Source of the DNA: Paenibacillus sp. FSL K6-3182
GTDB lineage: Bacteria; Bacillota; Bacilli; Paenibacillales; Paenibacillaceae
Length of the DNA stretch: 64,000 nucleotides
Assembly: GCF_037976325.1 (NCBI RefSeq)
Contig: NZ_CP150265.1
Span: 6,461,001-6,525,000 of the forward strand
Direction of reading: 5' to 3'
Every line of letters starts with the position of its first letter. The first letter of the stretch is position 1. Under the pieces are notes generated by a model. It saw only the letters and a program-made list of their open reading frames with translations. It was not told where the DNA came from and did not search any database. Of this stretch, positions 35,465 to 43,710 are shown one piece after another. A program made the position numbers and the translations under genes.

Positions 35465-36598
35465 TTAGGTATCAAGCTCCGCTAGCAATTGACTGTAATA
35501 GCCAGTTACAATAGGTGAGGGGCTTATTCCAAGCTCTTGATAAAGTGTCTCTGTATAGTGAAGATATTGCCGCATGAGTGCTACTTTATTATTCTGTAAC
35601 GCTAAGGATTTCATAAACAGCTTAATGGTTTCTTCATCTAGCTCATAGTGAGCAGTCAGCTTTGTTAATAATCGAATTGCCGTTTGGGTATCCCCTCTAT
35701 TTAACAAAGCTCTGCATAAGCGTTGGGTAAAAGCTGTATACATCAGCCGAAAGCGTTCTACCTCGCTCCATGCCCAATGGAAAGCGCGGTCCCCGAATAA
35801 ATCTCCGGCATAGAGCTGCTCCAGCGCTAACGCCTGTTCTATATGGATATCATCCACTACAGCGATCTGCTTATAGCCTTCTTCAAATTGAAGCATATCG
35901 ACATCTATGTGGTTAAGCTCTAACGCATAATAGTTGCTGTCCGAATGTAAGCTATCCTTCAGCCCATAGGTGTCCAGCAATTTACGAAGCTGATAGACTG
36001 TCGTGTATAAATAGGTTTCTGCATTCTTAAGTGGCATATCGTCGAACATATCTTCAATGATTCTCGCTCTGGATACAAGCCTGCCTTTATGTATTAACAA
36101 ATAGCCAAAAAGCTCCGCGCTTTTGCTAGTCTTCCACTTGACTAACTCGTTCTTGGCATTACGAATCTCCATTCCGCCCAAACAATTAAATAGGACTCGT
36201 ATAGAGGAAGAGTCAAGTTCTACCGAACCTTTTACTGAAGACATTTCGGAAAGCGCCCTTAGGACAGTACGATGAAGCCTTGCTTGATTGACGGGCTTTA
36301 CGATGTAATCAAAGGCAAATACATCAAATGCAGGAAGCGAATATTCTTTGTGTGAGGTAACGAATACGATTTTCATTTGCCTGCTGCTCTCTCTTAATGG
36401 CCCGGCAAATTCCAGTCCGCTTTCCTTCGGCATATTAATATCCATAATTATCAAATCCACGTCTTGGTTCGTCAGAAACGAGTAGGCCGTCGATGTCTCC
36501 TGGAAGCTTCCCACGATCTCGACTTCATTAACCTTACCGAGCATTCGCTTCATAATCAGATGCATGCCCTTCTCGTTATCGATAATAACAACCTTCAT
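35465..36598 (-). CDS. Response regulator with REC, winged-helix and BTAD (SARP-like) domains
   Basis: The receiver domain (1-125) has VVIIDNEKGMH, the acceptor Asp in LIIMDINMPKESGLEF and the Lys in DYIVKPVNQARLH. The OmpR-like winged helix (about 140-225) has KTSKSAELFGYLLIHKGRLV. The BTAD helical region (about 235-375) ends ETLYQELGISPSPIVTGYY. Such regulators bind tandem direct repeats and activate transcription. The start overlaps the stop of the histidine kinase fragment by ATGA, so the two formed a two-component pair. It is the likely activator of the two matching promoters downstream. Confidence 0.9.
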   Translation of the reverse strand: MKVVIIDNEKGMHLIMKRMLGKVNEVEIVGSFQETSTAYSFLTNQDVDLIIMDINMPKESGLEFAGPLRESSRQMKIVFVTSHKEYSLPAFDVFAFDYIVKPVNQARLHRTVLRALSEMSSVKGSVELDSSSIRVLFNCLGGMEIRNAKNELVKWKTSKSAELFGYLLIHKGRLVSRARIIEDMFDDMPLKNAETYLYTTVYQLRKLLDTYGLKDSLHSDSNYYALELNHIDVDMLQFEEGYKQIAVVDDIHIEQALALEQLYAGDLFGDRAFHWAWSEVERFRLMYTAFTQRLCRALLNRGDTQTAIRLLTKLTAHYELDEETIKLFMKSLALQNNKVALMRQYLHYTETLYQELGISPSPIVTGYYSQLLAELDT

Positions 36599-36930
36599 AT
36601 GCTTATCCTCCTTCCGTCCTGAATTATAGATTGAGAGGAAGATTCGGGAGGAGCGGGGATTGAGAAATGGAAGGTGCTTCCTTGCGAAAGCGCACTGTCA
36701 AACCAAATTTCTCCTCCATTCAAACGAACAAATTCCCTGCATTTGGTGAACCCCAGCCCGACGCCTCGCTCTCCGGCTGTCCCCGATGATGAGACCGGAT
36801 AGACTTCCTGTAATATAGCTTCTGCTTGTCCCGCCGAAATGCCTGATCCCGTATCGCTTACCGAGACAATTATTTCTACCATTCGCGGGATATGCTCGAG
36901 TAATAAATCGATTAGACTGTTTAAAAATAG
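36595..36930 (-). pseudogene. 5'-truncated sensor histidine kinase (ATPase domain only)
   Basis: Only the end of the HATPase domain remains: VSVSDTGSGI (G1/N2 region), GERGVGLGFTKCREFV (G2) and GGEIWFDSALSQGSTFHFSI. Sensor, HisKA and N-box are missing. The frame runs straight into the hairpin of a dispersed repeat at 36931. ATG 36882 could start a 95-residue ATPase remnant, but it would lack the phospho-acceptor His. Coupled to the response regulator by ATGA overlap. Confidence 0.8.
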
Positions 36931-37009
36931 AAACAGCGGTAGCCTTGGACTCAGATATTAAGTCCAAAACTGCCGCTGTTTATTGAACTAACGTTCTCCG
37001 TTAGCTCAA
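36931..37009 (+). repeat. Dispersed palindromic repeat, copy 2 (hairpin plus half-unit)
   Basis: A stem of AAACAGCGG/CCGCTGTTT and TTGGACT/AGTCCAA is followed by TTGAACTAACG-TTCTC-CGTTAGCTCAA. On the minus strand the hairpin ends in a T-rich run. It lies 71 bases 3' of the kinase gene and replaces the 5' part of the histidine kinase. Confidence 0.75.
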
Positions 37010-37080
37010 TCCCGAAATCCCTCGGACGCTGAGGGGCGATAGCCCCAATGCTTGAATATGGTGGTATCTGGATACGCCAT

Positions 37081-37683
37081 CTAGGAAACACTAACATTTT
37101 TTTTGCTTAATTTCTTAAATACCGAGTATTCCTTATCGGACTTAATAAAATTTAATATTTTTTCGGCACATTCTTTTGGGTTCATCTCTTCAGTATTTAC
37201 TTCGAGGTCATATTCATCAAAGCAATATACTTTGCTAAACTGTGAAGCTGCCAGTCCAATTTTTCTATCTCCTCTTGCTTGCTCTCTTCTTATGAGTTCT
37301 TCTTTCGAGCATATTACACCTATAAATAACGTAGGCTGATCGAAAAATTGATCAAGAAACTCATTAAACCTCTTGTCATTGTCGATTACGGTATCTACTA
37401 TTACATTAAAACCCAGTTCTGATAACAATTTAATTGTAGAATGGTACACTGAGAATATGGAATCATCAAGTAATTGTGAGACAACTTGATGATCTATTTC
37501 TCTTGGAGGTTCATCTGGAAATTTATTATTAATAAAATCATTGTAATTATTAAAAAAATCATCAATTGATAAATGATAAAAAGGAATCTCTTTCTGATTT
37601 ATCAGTTCAGTCGATATGGAAGTCTTTCCAGAACTTGAAGTTCCATTTAGATAAACTAATATCCCTTGCTTCAATTTAATCAT
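37081..37683 (-). CDS. Chloramphenicol-phosphotransferase-like P-loop kinase
   Basis: A 200-residue small-molecule kinase. Walker A is LNGTSSSGKTSIS near the N-terminus, FYHLSIDDFFNNY gives the substrate-region Asp pair, and VIVDTVIDNDKRF and FIGVICSKEELIRREQARGD form the later core and lid. This fits the CPT family, which includes chloramphenicol 3-O-phosphotransferase, but resistance activity is not certain. Its 3' half is duplicated as the relic at 25408-25723. Confidence 0.82.
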   Translation of the reverse strand: MIKLKQGILVYLNGTSSSGKTSISTELINQKEIPFYHLSIDDFFNNYNDFINNKFPDEPPREIDHQVVSQLLDDSIFSVYHSTIKLLSELGFNVIVDTVIDNDKRFNEFLDQFFDQPTLFIGVICSKEELIRREQARGDRKIGLAASQFSKVYCFDEYDLEVNTEEMNPKECAEKILNFIKSDKEYSVFKKLSKKNVSVS

Positions 37684-37774
37684 CCCTTCAAAAAATAATC
37701 TTTGCGTATTTTTCAGATAACGTTGTATTCACAGTTTATAAAATTATTCAACTCAAGGAATATTCTAGAAACGA

Positions 37775-37870
37775 TTGAATTATCCTGCCCATTAGCTTAA
37801 TAAAAACAAGGAGCAGCTACCGTAGTATCTGCTTCTTGTACTGTTCAACTAATGTTCCCTATTAGTTCAA
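37775..37870 (+). repeat. Dispersed palindromic repeat, copy 3 (complete composite element)
   Basis: Left unit TTGAATTA-N10-TAGCTTAA, central hairpin (ACAAG-G-AGCAG with CTGCT-T-CTTGT), right unit TTCAACTAA-N8-TTAGTTCAA. The stop codon of the adjacent P-loop gene (37867) lies inside the right unit. Confidence 0.75.
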
Positions 37871-38364
37871 GCGTATTGGAGAACCCACTCTTTTATCTGA
37901 GAGGCAACTTCGGTTACATCATTATCCGTTGTATCAATAGTAGGCATAGGTGGGTTATAGACCTCATCAGCAATTTCAAGCAATCGTTTTGCAAAGTTTT
38001 TGTGGTTTTGAATCTCTTCCTCTGACCAATTTCTTTCACGTAGACGTTTCTCGCGAGTTTCTTCATCACAATGTAGGTTTAGGTAATATACATGCTTAAA
38101 AAATGGATAGTCCGCACATTTTTCAATATCCCAAGGCATCATTGTTCCGCATATTATAGTCATGCGCCCACTTTGAGCGATATTTCGTGCAACCCTAAGC
38201 CAAATATTTCGCATTTTCTCCCAATCATGCCCAATAAATTCAACAAGATTATCAGGGTCAAAAATATCAAAATCAGGCATCAATCTCCGTAGTTCCTTTA
38301 TGACATATGTTTTCCCTGACCCACTTGCACCTGTTACGATAAATAAAGGCAATTTATTTTCCAT
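37867..38364 (-). CDS. P-loop nucleotide kinase-like protein
   Basis: A 165-residue AAA/adenylate-kinase-like protein. Walker A is FIVTGASGSGKTYVIKEL, DIFDPDNLVEFIGHDWEKM follows, and an Arg-rich lid EETREKRLRERNWSEEE precedes the end. The fold fits a small-molecule kinase of unknown substrate. ATG 38364 is chosen: GGAGG is eleven bases ahead, whereas the in-frame GTG at 38376 touches it. Its last codons come from the dispersed repeat. Confidence 0.82.
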   Translation of the reverse strand: MENKLPLFIVTGASGSGKTYVIKELRRLMPDFDIFDPDNLVEFIGHDWEKMRNIWLRVARNIAQSGRMTIICGTMMPWDIEKCADYPFFKHVYYLNLHCDEETREKRLRERNWSEEEIQNHKNFAKRLLEIADEVYNPPMPTIDTTDNDVTEVASQIKEWVLQYA

Positions 38365-38440
38365 TAGTTTTACCACCTCCCATTTACTTATATTTACAAT
38401 TATAACACCTCACAAATGATATAAAAGGTAGTAAACAATT

Positions 38441-38535
38441 ATAACTAAACTGCCAGTTAGCGTAATGAAGCAGCCGATCATTGTGATCGGCTACTTCCGT
38501 TTTTTTATTGAAATATCCTTTTCCGTTACTTCAAT
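38441..38535 (+). repeat. Dispersed palindromic repeat, copy 4 (complete composite element)
   Basis: Left unit ATAACTAAACTGCCAGTTAG, hairpin AGCCGATCA/TGATCGGCT followed by seven T on the plus strand, right unit TTGAAATA-N11-TACTTCAA. It lies 11 bases 3' of the small membrane gene. Confidence 0.7.
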
Positions 38536-38546
38536 TCCTGGAAACA

Positions 38547-38855
38547 TTACCAAATGTAATAGCCTGAGTGTTTTTTGTTATTTATTAAAATCATGGTTAT
38601 TGAAACAGCACCAAATATAATATATATCCCTAGAAATACTGGTAATGAGAGGATACCCTTGTTTTCAAAAATTCCCATTATAATAAAAGTCATTCCTAAT
38701 AAGATGTGTGGGAATATCAATCCTTTTTGGAATGAGGCTAGCTCATCCTCACTCAAAATATCTATTACGGATTTTCTAAGAAGAATTTTAAGTTTAAAAA
38801 AATGACAACCCCCGATTACAAGCATCCAAATACCTAGAAAAATTTGTGCATACAT
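38547..38855 (-). CDS. Small membrane protein, unknown function
   Basis: 102 residues with three predicted membrane helices: the N-terminal IFLGIWMLVIGGCHFF, the middle FPHILLGMTFIIMGIF and the C-terminal FLGIYIIFGAVSITMILI. A cytoplasmic-type loop RKSVIDILSEDELASFQKG lies between the first two. AAGGAGG is seven bases before the ATG, so it is well expressed in principle. No family recognised. Confidence 0.72.
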   Translation of the reverse strand: MYAQIFLGIWMLVIGGCHFFKLKILLRKSVIDILSEDELASFQKGLIFPHILLGMTFIIMGIFENKGILSLPVFLGIYIIFGAVSITMILINNKKHSGYYIW

Positions 38856-38903
38856 TCCCTTACCTCCTTTCTTAACATATCACCATTTTTTACCAACTCT
38901 TTT

Positions 38904-38931
38904 GTTAAGCAAATCTGCCCGTTAGCTCAAT
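38904..38931 (+). repeat. Dispersed palindromic repeat, copy 5 (half-unit)
   Basis: GTTAAGCAAATCTGCCC followed by GTTAGCTCAAT, 16 bases 3' of the acyltransferase-like gene. Confidence 0.55.
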
Positions 38932-38947
38932 CACAAAAAACTAAGTA

Positions 38948-40081
38948 TCATTTCATCTCTCTCCAAAATTGTTCTGGATTCTCAATAATTTCATTATTAT
39001 AATCACAAATAATTTCTTGAATCCCAATTGGTGCATCAAAATCTATCACATGCCATGGGTTCATATCCGAAGGACCAAAACTAACCTTCAATTTCTTTTC
39101 CGTTACATCAAATATCATACTTCTAAGGGTACCCATCCCACTTGAATAAAAATGGCAGCATGGACCATTTGGATACGGAGTGGACATTAAGTTCCTTATC
39201 TTTTCATCATTGATATAAGGAGCATTTCGTAATAACGAGTTCAACACGGAAGAATAGCGCATCTCAGAATGCCAAAAGTGATGTTCGTCGAATTCCTTCA
39301 TTTCATGACTCACATAATGATTTGTGGAAACCAATAAGCCACCAGTTGGTTTTCGCACTGAAATCCTTTTTTTATTTGATGAAAAGCTTGCCACCTCGAA
39401 TACAGAAACTTGATTATCAGCATCCGCTACCAAAAAATTCGCATTCGTACACAACGGTATTTCTTCAAGCAAACATTGAGCTTCATAAACATCTTTACAG
39501 CGGTCTAAAATTGCACGAATAGCGACCCAAAACTCACATCCATCCCCACCAAGCGGTTTCAAGTAAGCCGTACTAGTCATGGAAACAACGAGTCCAAATT
39601 CGTTCATTCCATCCATTCTACCTGCATTTTGTAATGAGAAACCAATGTGTTTTGGTTTTCCTGTTACCCGGGTAATACATAAACTTCTTTCATCTCTTAC
39701 AAAATATTCATAACTCCTTCCAACATAAAAATGCCCATCGCTCGTGTTGGAAGGAAGTACTCCAAATTGACAGCAATTATGAGAGTTGTGATACGAATTT
39801 GAAAAGCAAATTATTTTTTCCGGTTCTATACCTACTTCATCAGAAAATCCCTGTACTTCATCCACAAAACCAGGGCATATTTTGTCTATCAACATCATTC
39901 TCCTATGGGCAGTTGCTAATGATATATAATCCTGCCCTTCCATTGGACTAATAAAATATGGGATATCATCTGGATAGTTTTCTTTCATTGTAATCGCACG
40001 TTGTTTACCTACCTCATAACTGCTACCTTCAGCTACATGAATATCAAAAATCATAGGTTCTTTTTTTTCATTTTTATCCAT
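38948..40081 (-). CDS. C45-family autoproteolytic acyltransferase/hydrolase (AAT-like)
   Basis: A 377-residue Ntn-hydrolase of the acyl-CoA:6-aminopenicillanate acyltransferase family. SYHNSHNCCQFGVLPSNTS holds the expected self-cleavage Cys, followed by FYVGRSYEYFV and GRMDGMNEFGLVVSM, conserved around the new active site. Members cleave or transfer amide-linked acyl groups. ATG 40081 has GGAGG ten bases ahead. The frame continues to 40132 without a signal. No penicillin-type genes are near, so a hydrolase role is more likely. Confidence 0.82.
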   Translation of the reverse strand: MDKNEKKEPMIFDIHVAEGSSYEVGKQRAITMKENYPDDIPYFISPMEGQDYISLATAHRRMMLIDKICPGFVDEVQGFSDEVGIEPEKIICFSNSYHNSHNCCQFGVLPSNTSDGHFYVGRSYEYFVRDERSLCITRVTGKPKHIGFSLQNAGRMDGMNEFGLVVSMTSTAYLKPLGGDGCEFWVAIRAILDRCKDVYEAQCLLEEIPLCTNANFLVADADNQVSVFEVASFSSNKKRISVRKPTGGLLVSTNHYVSHEMKEFDEHHFWHSEMRYSSVLNSLLRNAPYINDEKIRNLMSTPYPNGPCCHFYSSGMGTLRSMIFDVTEKKLKVSFGPSDMNPWHVIDFDAPIGIQEIICDYNNEIIENPEQFWREMK

Positions 40082-40222
40082 ATCTTTTGCACCTCCATAG
40101 ATTACTGGTTCATCTTGGGAGTAATCTAACATATTAAAAAAATTAGGTCTATGCGATTGATGGTTCTTCGCTATACTGCGTGGTTAAATGTACGTTTTAA
40201 AGCTAATAGAGCGATTTGACAT

Positions 40223-40308
40223 GGAGCCTCTATGGGCATGAGTCCTCGCGAAAAGCCGCGAATGGCAAGTCTTCGCGAAGCAAATTAGCTTATCATGCCC
40301 GCCTCTCC
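40223..40308. repeat. Structured multi-stem element
   Basis: A closing stem GGGCATGA/TCATGCCC (40234-40241 with 40293-40300) is extended by GGAG/CTCC. It encloses a hairpin TCGCG-AAAAGC-CGCGA and the palindrome CTTCGCGAAG. It could be a REP-like element or structured RNA. Confidence 0.5.
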
Positions 40309-40379
40309 GTGTAAATCACACAATCTTTTGTTCCACCCAGGAATAGTGAGGAAGCCGAATGATTATCCTCTGAAGCTTA

Positions 40380-40406
40380 TTGAACTATCCTGCTCGTTGG
40401 TTTAAT
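40380..40406 (+). repeat. Dispersed palindromic repeat, copy 6 (half-unit)
   Basis: TTGAACTATCCTGCTCGTTG then GTTTAAT, close to the family consensus. It lies about 240 bases 3' of the PHP/SLH gene. Confidence 0.6.
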
Positions 40407-40598
40407 AATCGCTCCTCGTTTAACACTTGTGTTTAATCGCTCGGATTGCTTTTATCTTCTCCACTTTAACAAATCAGTCTTATGTCTTGTTAGACGCAGC
40501 TTTAAATGTATCTTACTCTCATCCATATTAGAATGGACACAATCAATCTTCCGTTAAGAGTACCGCTATTTCGTGCTGTGAATGACGCTGCAATATAC

Positions 40599-40642
40599 AA
40601 AAAGAACCTTCAAGCTGCACGATACGCGGCTGAAGGTTCTTT
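40599..40642 (-). terminator. Terminator after the PHP/SLH gene
   Basis: AAAGAACCTTCA/TGAAGGTTCTTT stem, then TTTTTG on the minus strand. Confidence 0.85.
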
Positions 40643-40647
40643 CGTAT

Positions 40648-43329
40648 TTAGATATGCAAGCGATCAAGCAGCCTGAAAATCATGGCCGCGGCTTCCGCTC
40701 GGCTTGCTGCACGATCGGAACGGAACGTTTGATCGGTATAGCCCGTGATAATACCTTCCGAAACCGCACGGTTAATGGAGTCCTTCGCCCATGCCGGAAT
40801 AGCAGCTGCGTCTTTAAATATCATTTCCGCACTTGCTGGCTGCTGCTCGTTAGCCTTTAAAGCATTCGCAATCATGACTGACATCTCAGCGCGTGTAATC
40901 GTTTGATTTGGCTTGAAAAGCATTTTCCCGTTTTGCTCGTAGCCTTTCAAAATACCCGCTTGCACAGCAGCAGCTACATCAGCTCCAGCCCATGCTGGAA
41001 TGTCACTGTTATCCGCAAAGCTTGCAGCTCCTGAAGCCGCTGGCAGTCCGAGAGCTTGCACGATCATTTTGGCAAAGGCAGCACGAGTAACCTTCTCTTC
41101 TGGATGGAATGTCCCATCCTCAAAACCTTGAATTACGTTCATGCCAAGCAAGCGATCCGCAAATGGTGCCACCCAGTGCGTTGTCGCATCGGAGAACAGC
41201 TTTGCTTCTGCTTGGAAAACCGCAAATTTAGTAAAGTGGTTCACCTTTGCTGAAATTGTGCCATCTGCTTTGACAATGCCGCCAACATAAATCCAACGCT
41301 TTTGCAGCTCGTTATAGTAATAAATGGCCGCTTTTTTGCCCGATTGGACTTGATCCTTCTTGTAGTTGAAGCTAATTTCTACCGGTTTGTTGAATTGGTT
41401 GCCTGCTGTGCTTTGGAATTCGACCACCGGACTAAGCGCCTCAAGCGTCCCAGCCGACGGTGCCTCATTCGCCCCTACAACCTTAGCGCTTATTTTTCCG
41501 TTAACAGCTGCAGCGCCTGCTGGCACATTAAAGCTGATAACATCTTTAATTGCGCCATCAGTCCCTTTCGACGCATCCAAGTCTACTTCTACAGAAGTAG
41601 CTGGAGCCGGAGGAGGCGTCACGATCGGTCCTGGACCTGGATCTGTGTTGCCATCGTCTTTTGGCTCACTCGTTACAAAGATAGGATTCGAATAAAACCA
41701 AAGATCCTTGTAGTTGCGATCGTTAATTTCATTAAACCGTTTCATATAACGGATATCTAGATCCGCAATCGTTGTATCGTCTTCTGTTCTGACGTCAATG
41801 AGCGGCTCGCCGTTTTCAGTTTCGCCAGCTACATTTTCGCCAAGATTAGTGCCTCTTAGTCTAAAATACTGATCTTTGTACGCTGGATCGAGATCATACG
41901 TAATGACATTGTAGCCTTCCGCGTCTGTTGTCCAGTCTTCGCTCGTGAATCTGGCAATGACCTTCGTTGAATCATTCGTATCTTTGTTGTATTCATCCGT
42001 ACCAGGCTTAACCTCACCTGTAACATCACCGGCAATCAAATCTACGTGGTCAACCTTAACAGCATTTGTCACGTCACTTTGGTAAATATATTTGTCATTG
42101 ATAGCAGGATTTTCACTTTTAATCACGGCGTAATTGTTTGTCTGCGGGCTTTTGAAACGAATGGTCAGCTTAAGCGCATCGCCATCCTTCACCTTCAAGT
42201 TTTGCCCCATTTCACCTTTGTTTTCACCGTTAGTAATCGTAAAATCTAGAGCATTAATCAGGTCACCTGTTGTCGAAAATGATTTGCCTGAACGCATGCC
42301 GTCCAGCACAGCTGCCATGTCGTTGCCTTCTACCCATGTATAATTTTTGGAATATTCACCCGGCGCGTAGCCACTAGAATAAAGACCTTGCGATACTTTA
42401 AAATGGGAATCAGAGTTGGTGAAATTCCAAAACCGGCGACCTTCTCCAAGCAGCGCGTCCCACACCCCGCCAACCTTAGCAATCATATAGTCGGAACCGC
42501 CGTACGTCTTGGTCTTGGGATTATTTTGATTCAAGCCGGCTCTATCTGGCTCCATCTGATTGCCTGGCATGCCCTCCATCCCAAAAAAGATGTTTGGCGC
42601 TATATTGTTAAAATCACGTATATCTGAAATTCGAAAAATCGCATTGCCATTGACAAGCTTTCTGGATGGATGGTTAATAATCATATAGCTGGAATCTGCA
42701 TAATTTGTTTTCAACCACTTCACAGCATCGCGCGCTGTAGCCGCATTTAGTGCAGGTCGCGTAGGGTACAGCAATTTCCACTCCGCTACAACTGCCGGGT
42801 CAAACATGCTCTCCGGGCGATCCGTATACAAATATTCAAAAAGGCTCGTTGCCTTTAAGCTGCTTTCTTCGCTATCCGCTAATATGCCTGCTCCGACGTG
42901 ATCGTAGGTTGGCATATCCCACTCAAACCCTGAAAAAATAATTTTATCCTTGTACTTTCCTGCTTCTTTTAGTTTATTTATGATGTTTACCTGATATTTA
43001 TTAACAGCATCTTTAAATGATATCGGAGAAGGAAGCGAGTTTCCTTCATCATCCCGCTTCGAAGTTCTCAGATGATCAGATAAATTCATCCAGTCCATCC
43101 CATAGGTTTCAAAAGCTTGATCGAGCACCGTCTGAACTGATTGCTGCGCATCATCTGAAACGTAGGTATGGGCATGGTATTCCCCTGCCATCCATTTTCC
43201 AGTGCCTGAAGTCCCAGCCGACTGGTTGCCCGCTTCTGCGAATGTTGTTGTCAATGCTATATTTTGCCCTGCAAAGCTTGCTGTTAAAATAAAAGCTGCT
43301 GCCAGCTTGGCCCACTTATTAGATAACAT
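40648..43329 (-). CDS. Secreted SLH-anchored PHP-type metallophosphoesterase (CehA/McbA-like)
   Basis: Signal peptide at about 1-33 (LAAAFILTASFAG, cleavage near FAEA). A PHP domain spans about 45-370: metal motifs GEYHAHTYVSDDA, MNLSDHLRTS and GFEWDMPTYDH, then FWNFTNSDSHFKV. A beta-rich region (about 400-550), a Pro-rich linker and a module with FKVVEFQS-like sandwich features (about 575-700) follow. Three SLH domains occupy about 715-890. GGAGG precedes the ATG. It probably releases phosphate or hydrolyses phosphodiesters at the cell surface. Monocistronic. Confidence 0.85.
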   Translation of the reverse strand: MLSNKWAKLAAAFILTASFAGQNIALTTTFAEAGNQSAGTSGTGKWMAGEYHAHTYVSDDAQQSVQTVLDQAFETYGMDWMNLSDHLRTSKRDDEGNSLPSPISFKDAVNKYQVNIINKLKEAGKYKDKIIFSGFEWDMPTYDHVGAGILADSEESSLKATSLFEYLYTDRPESMFDPAVVAEWKLLYPTRPALNAATARDAVKWLKTNYADSSYMIINHPSRKLVNGNAIFRISDIRDFNNIAPNIFFGMEGMPGNQMEPDRAGLNQNNPKTKTYGGSDYMIAKVGGVWDALLGEGRRFWNFTNSDSHFKVSQGLYSSGYAPGEYSKNYTWVEGNDMAAVLDGMRSGKSFSTTGDLINALDFTITNGENKGEMGQNLKVKDGDALKLTIRFKSPQTNNYAVIKSENPAINDKYIYQSDVTNAVKVDHVDLIAGDVTGEVKPGTDEYNKDTNDSTKVIARFTSEDWTTDAEGYNVITYDLDPAYKDQYFRLRGTNLGENVAGETENGEPLIDVRTEDDTTIADLDIRYMKRFNEINDRNYKDLWFYSNPIFVTSEPKDDGNTDPGPGPIVTPPPAPATSVEVDLDASKGTDGAIKDVISFNVPAGAAAVNGKISAKVVGANEAPSAGTLEALSPVVEFQSTAGNQFNKPVEISFNYKKDQVQSGKKAAIYYYNELQKRWIYVGGIVKADGTISAKVNHFTKFAVFQAEAKLFSDATTHWVAPFADRLLGMNVIQGFEDGTFHPEEKVTRAAFAKMIVQALGLPAASGAASFADNSDIPAWAGADVAAAVQAGILKGYEQNGKMLFKPNQTITRAEMSVMIANALKANEQQPASAEMIFKDAAAIPAWAKDSINRAVSEGIITGYTDQTFRSDRAASRAEAAAMIFRLLDRLHI

Positions 43330-43580
43330 GTTATAATCCTCCGTTATAATGTTATAATTGCCATCTGCCTATATCATGTTAGCTATGCCGCTAATGCTGA
43401 CCTCCTATTACGATTGATTTGAACAGCTCCACCCAAATGACCACATGTCTAAAATAAGAGATTGCTCAGGCTCTGTCTATGCTTTTGGAGCAAACGATAT
43501 AATTTCTTAACATTAGAGATTGGAGCAAAAAAATCTATTCACATAGGAGCTTCGTTGTAAACTGGCCCCAACTATAAAAA
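43330..43580. other. Gap upstream of the PHP/SLH gene
   Basis: The gene-free stretch 43330-43710 contains only AT-rich sequence in this part, with the copy 7 repeat on its right. No clear promoter was recognised. Confidence 0.45.
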
Positions 43581-43655
43581 ACAGCGGCAGTCGTGGACGA
43601 AAAAAAGTCCTAGACTGCCGCTGTATTATTGAGCTAACGTTACCCGTTCCCGTTT
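43581..43655 (+). repeat. Dispersed palindromic repeat, copy 7 (hairpin plus half-unit)
   Basis: ACAGCGGCAGTC/GACTGCCGCTGT perfect 12-bp stem, T-run on the minus strand, then TTGAGCTAACG and CCCGTT remnants. It lies about 55 bases 3' of murD, at the left edge of the GC-rich block. Confidence 0.75.
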
Positions 43656-43710
43656 ACCACACATGCGTTCAATCAGGATTTCCCGGAAAACGCCTGTGTC
43701 TTATTCAATC

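Larger units (their letters stand above)
40082..40647. other. Gene-free gap with structured and repeated sequence
   Basis: About 565 bases without a supported ORF. It holds a folded element (40223-40308), a dispersed repeat (40380-40406) and the SLH gene terminator (40599-40642). Confidence 0.6.
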
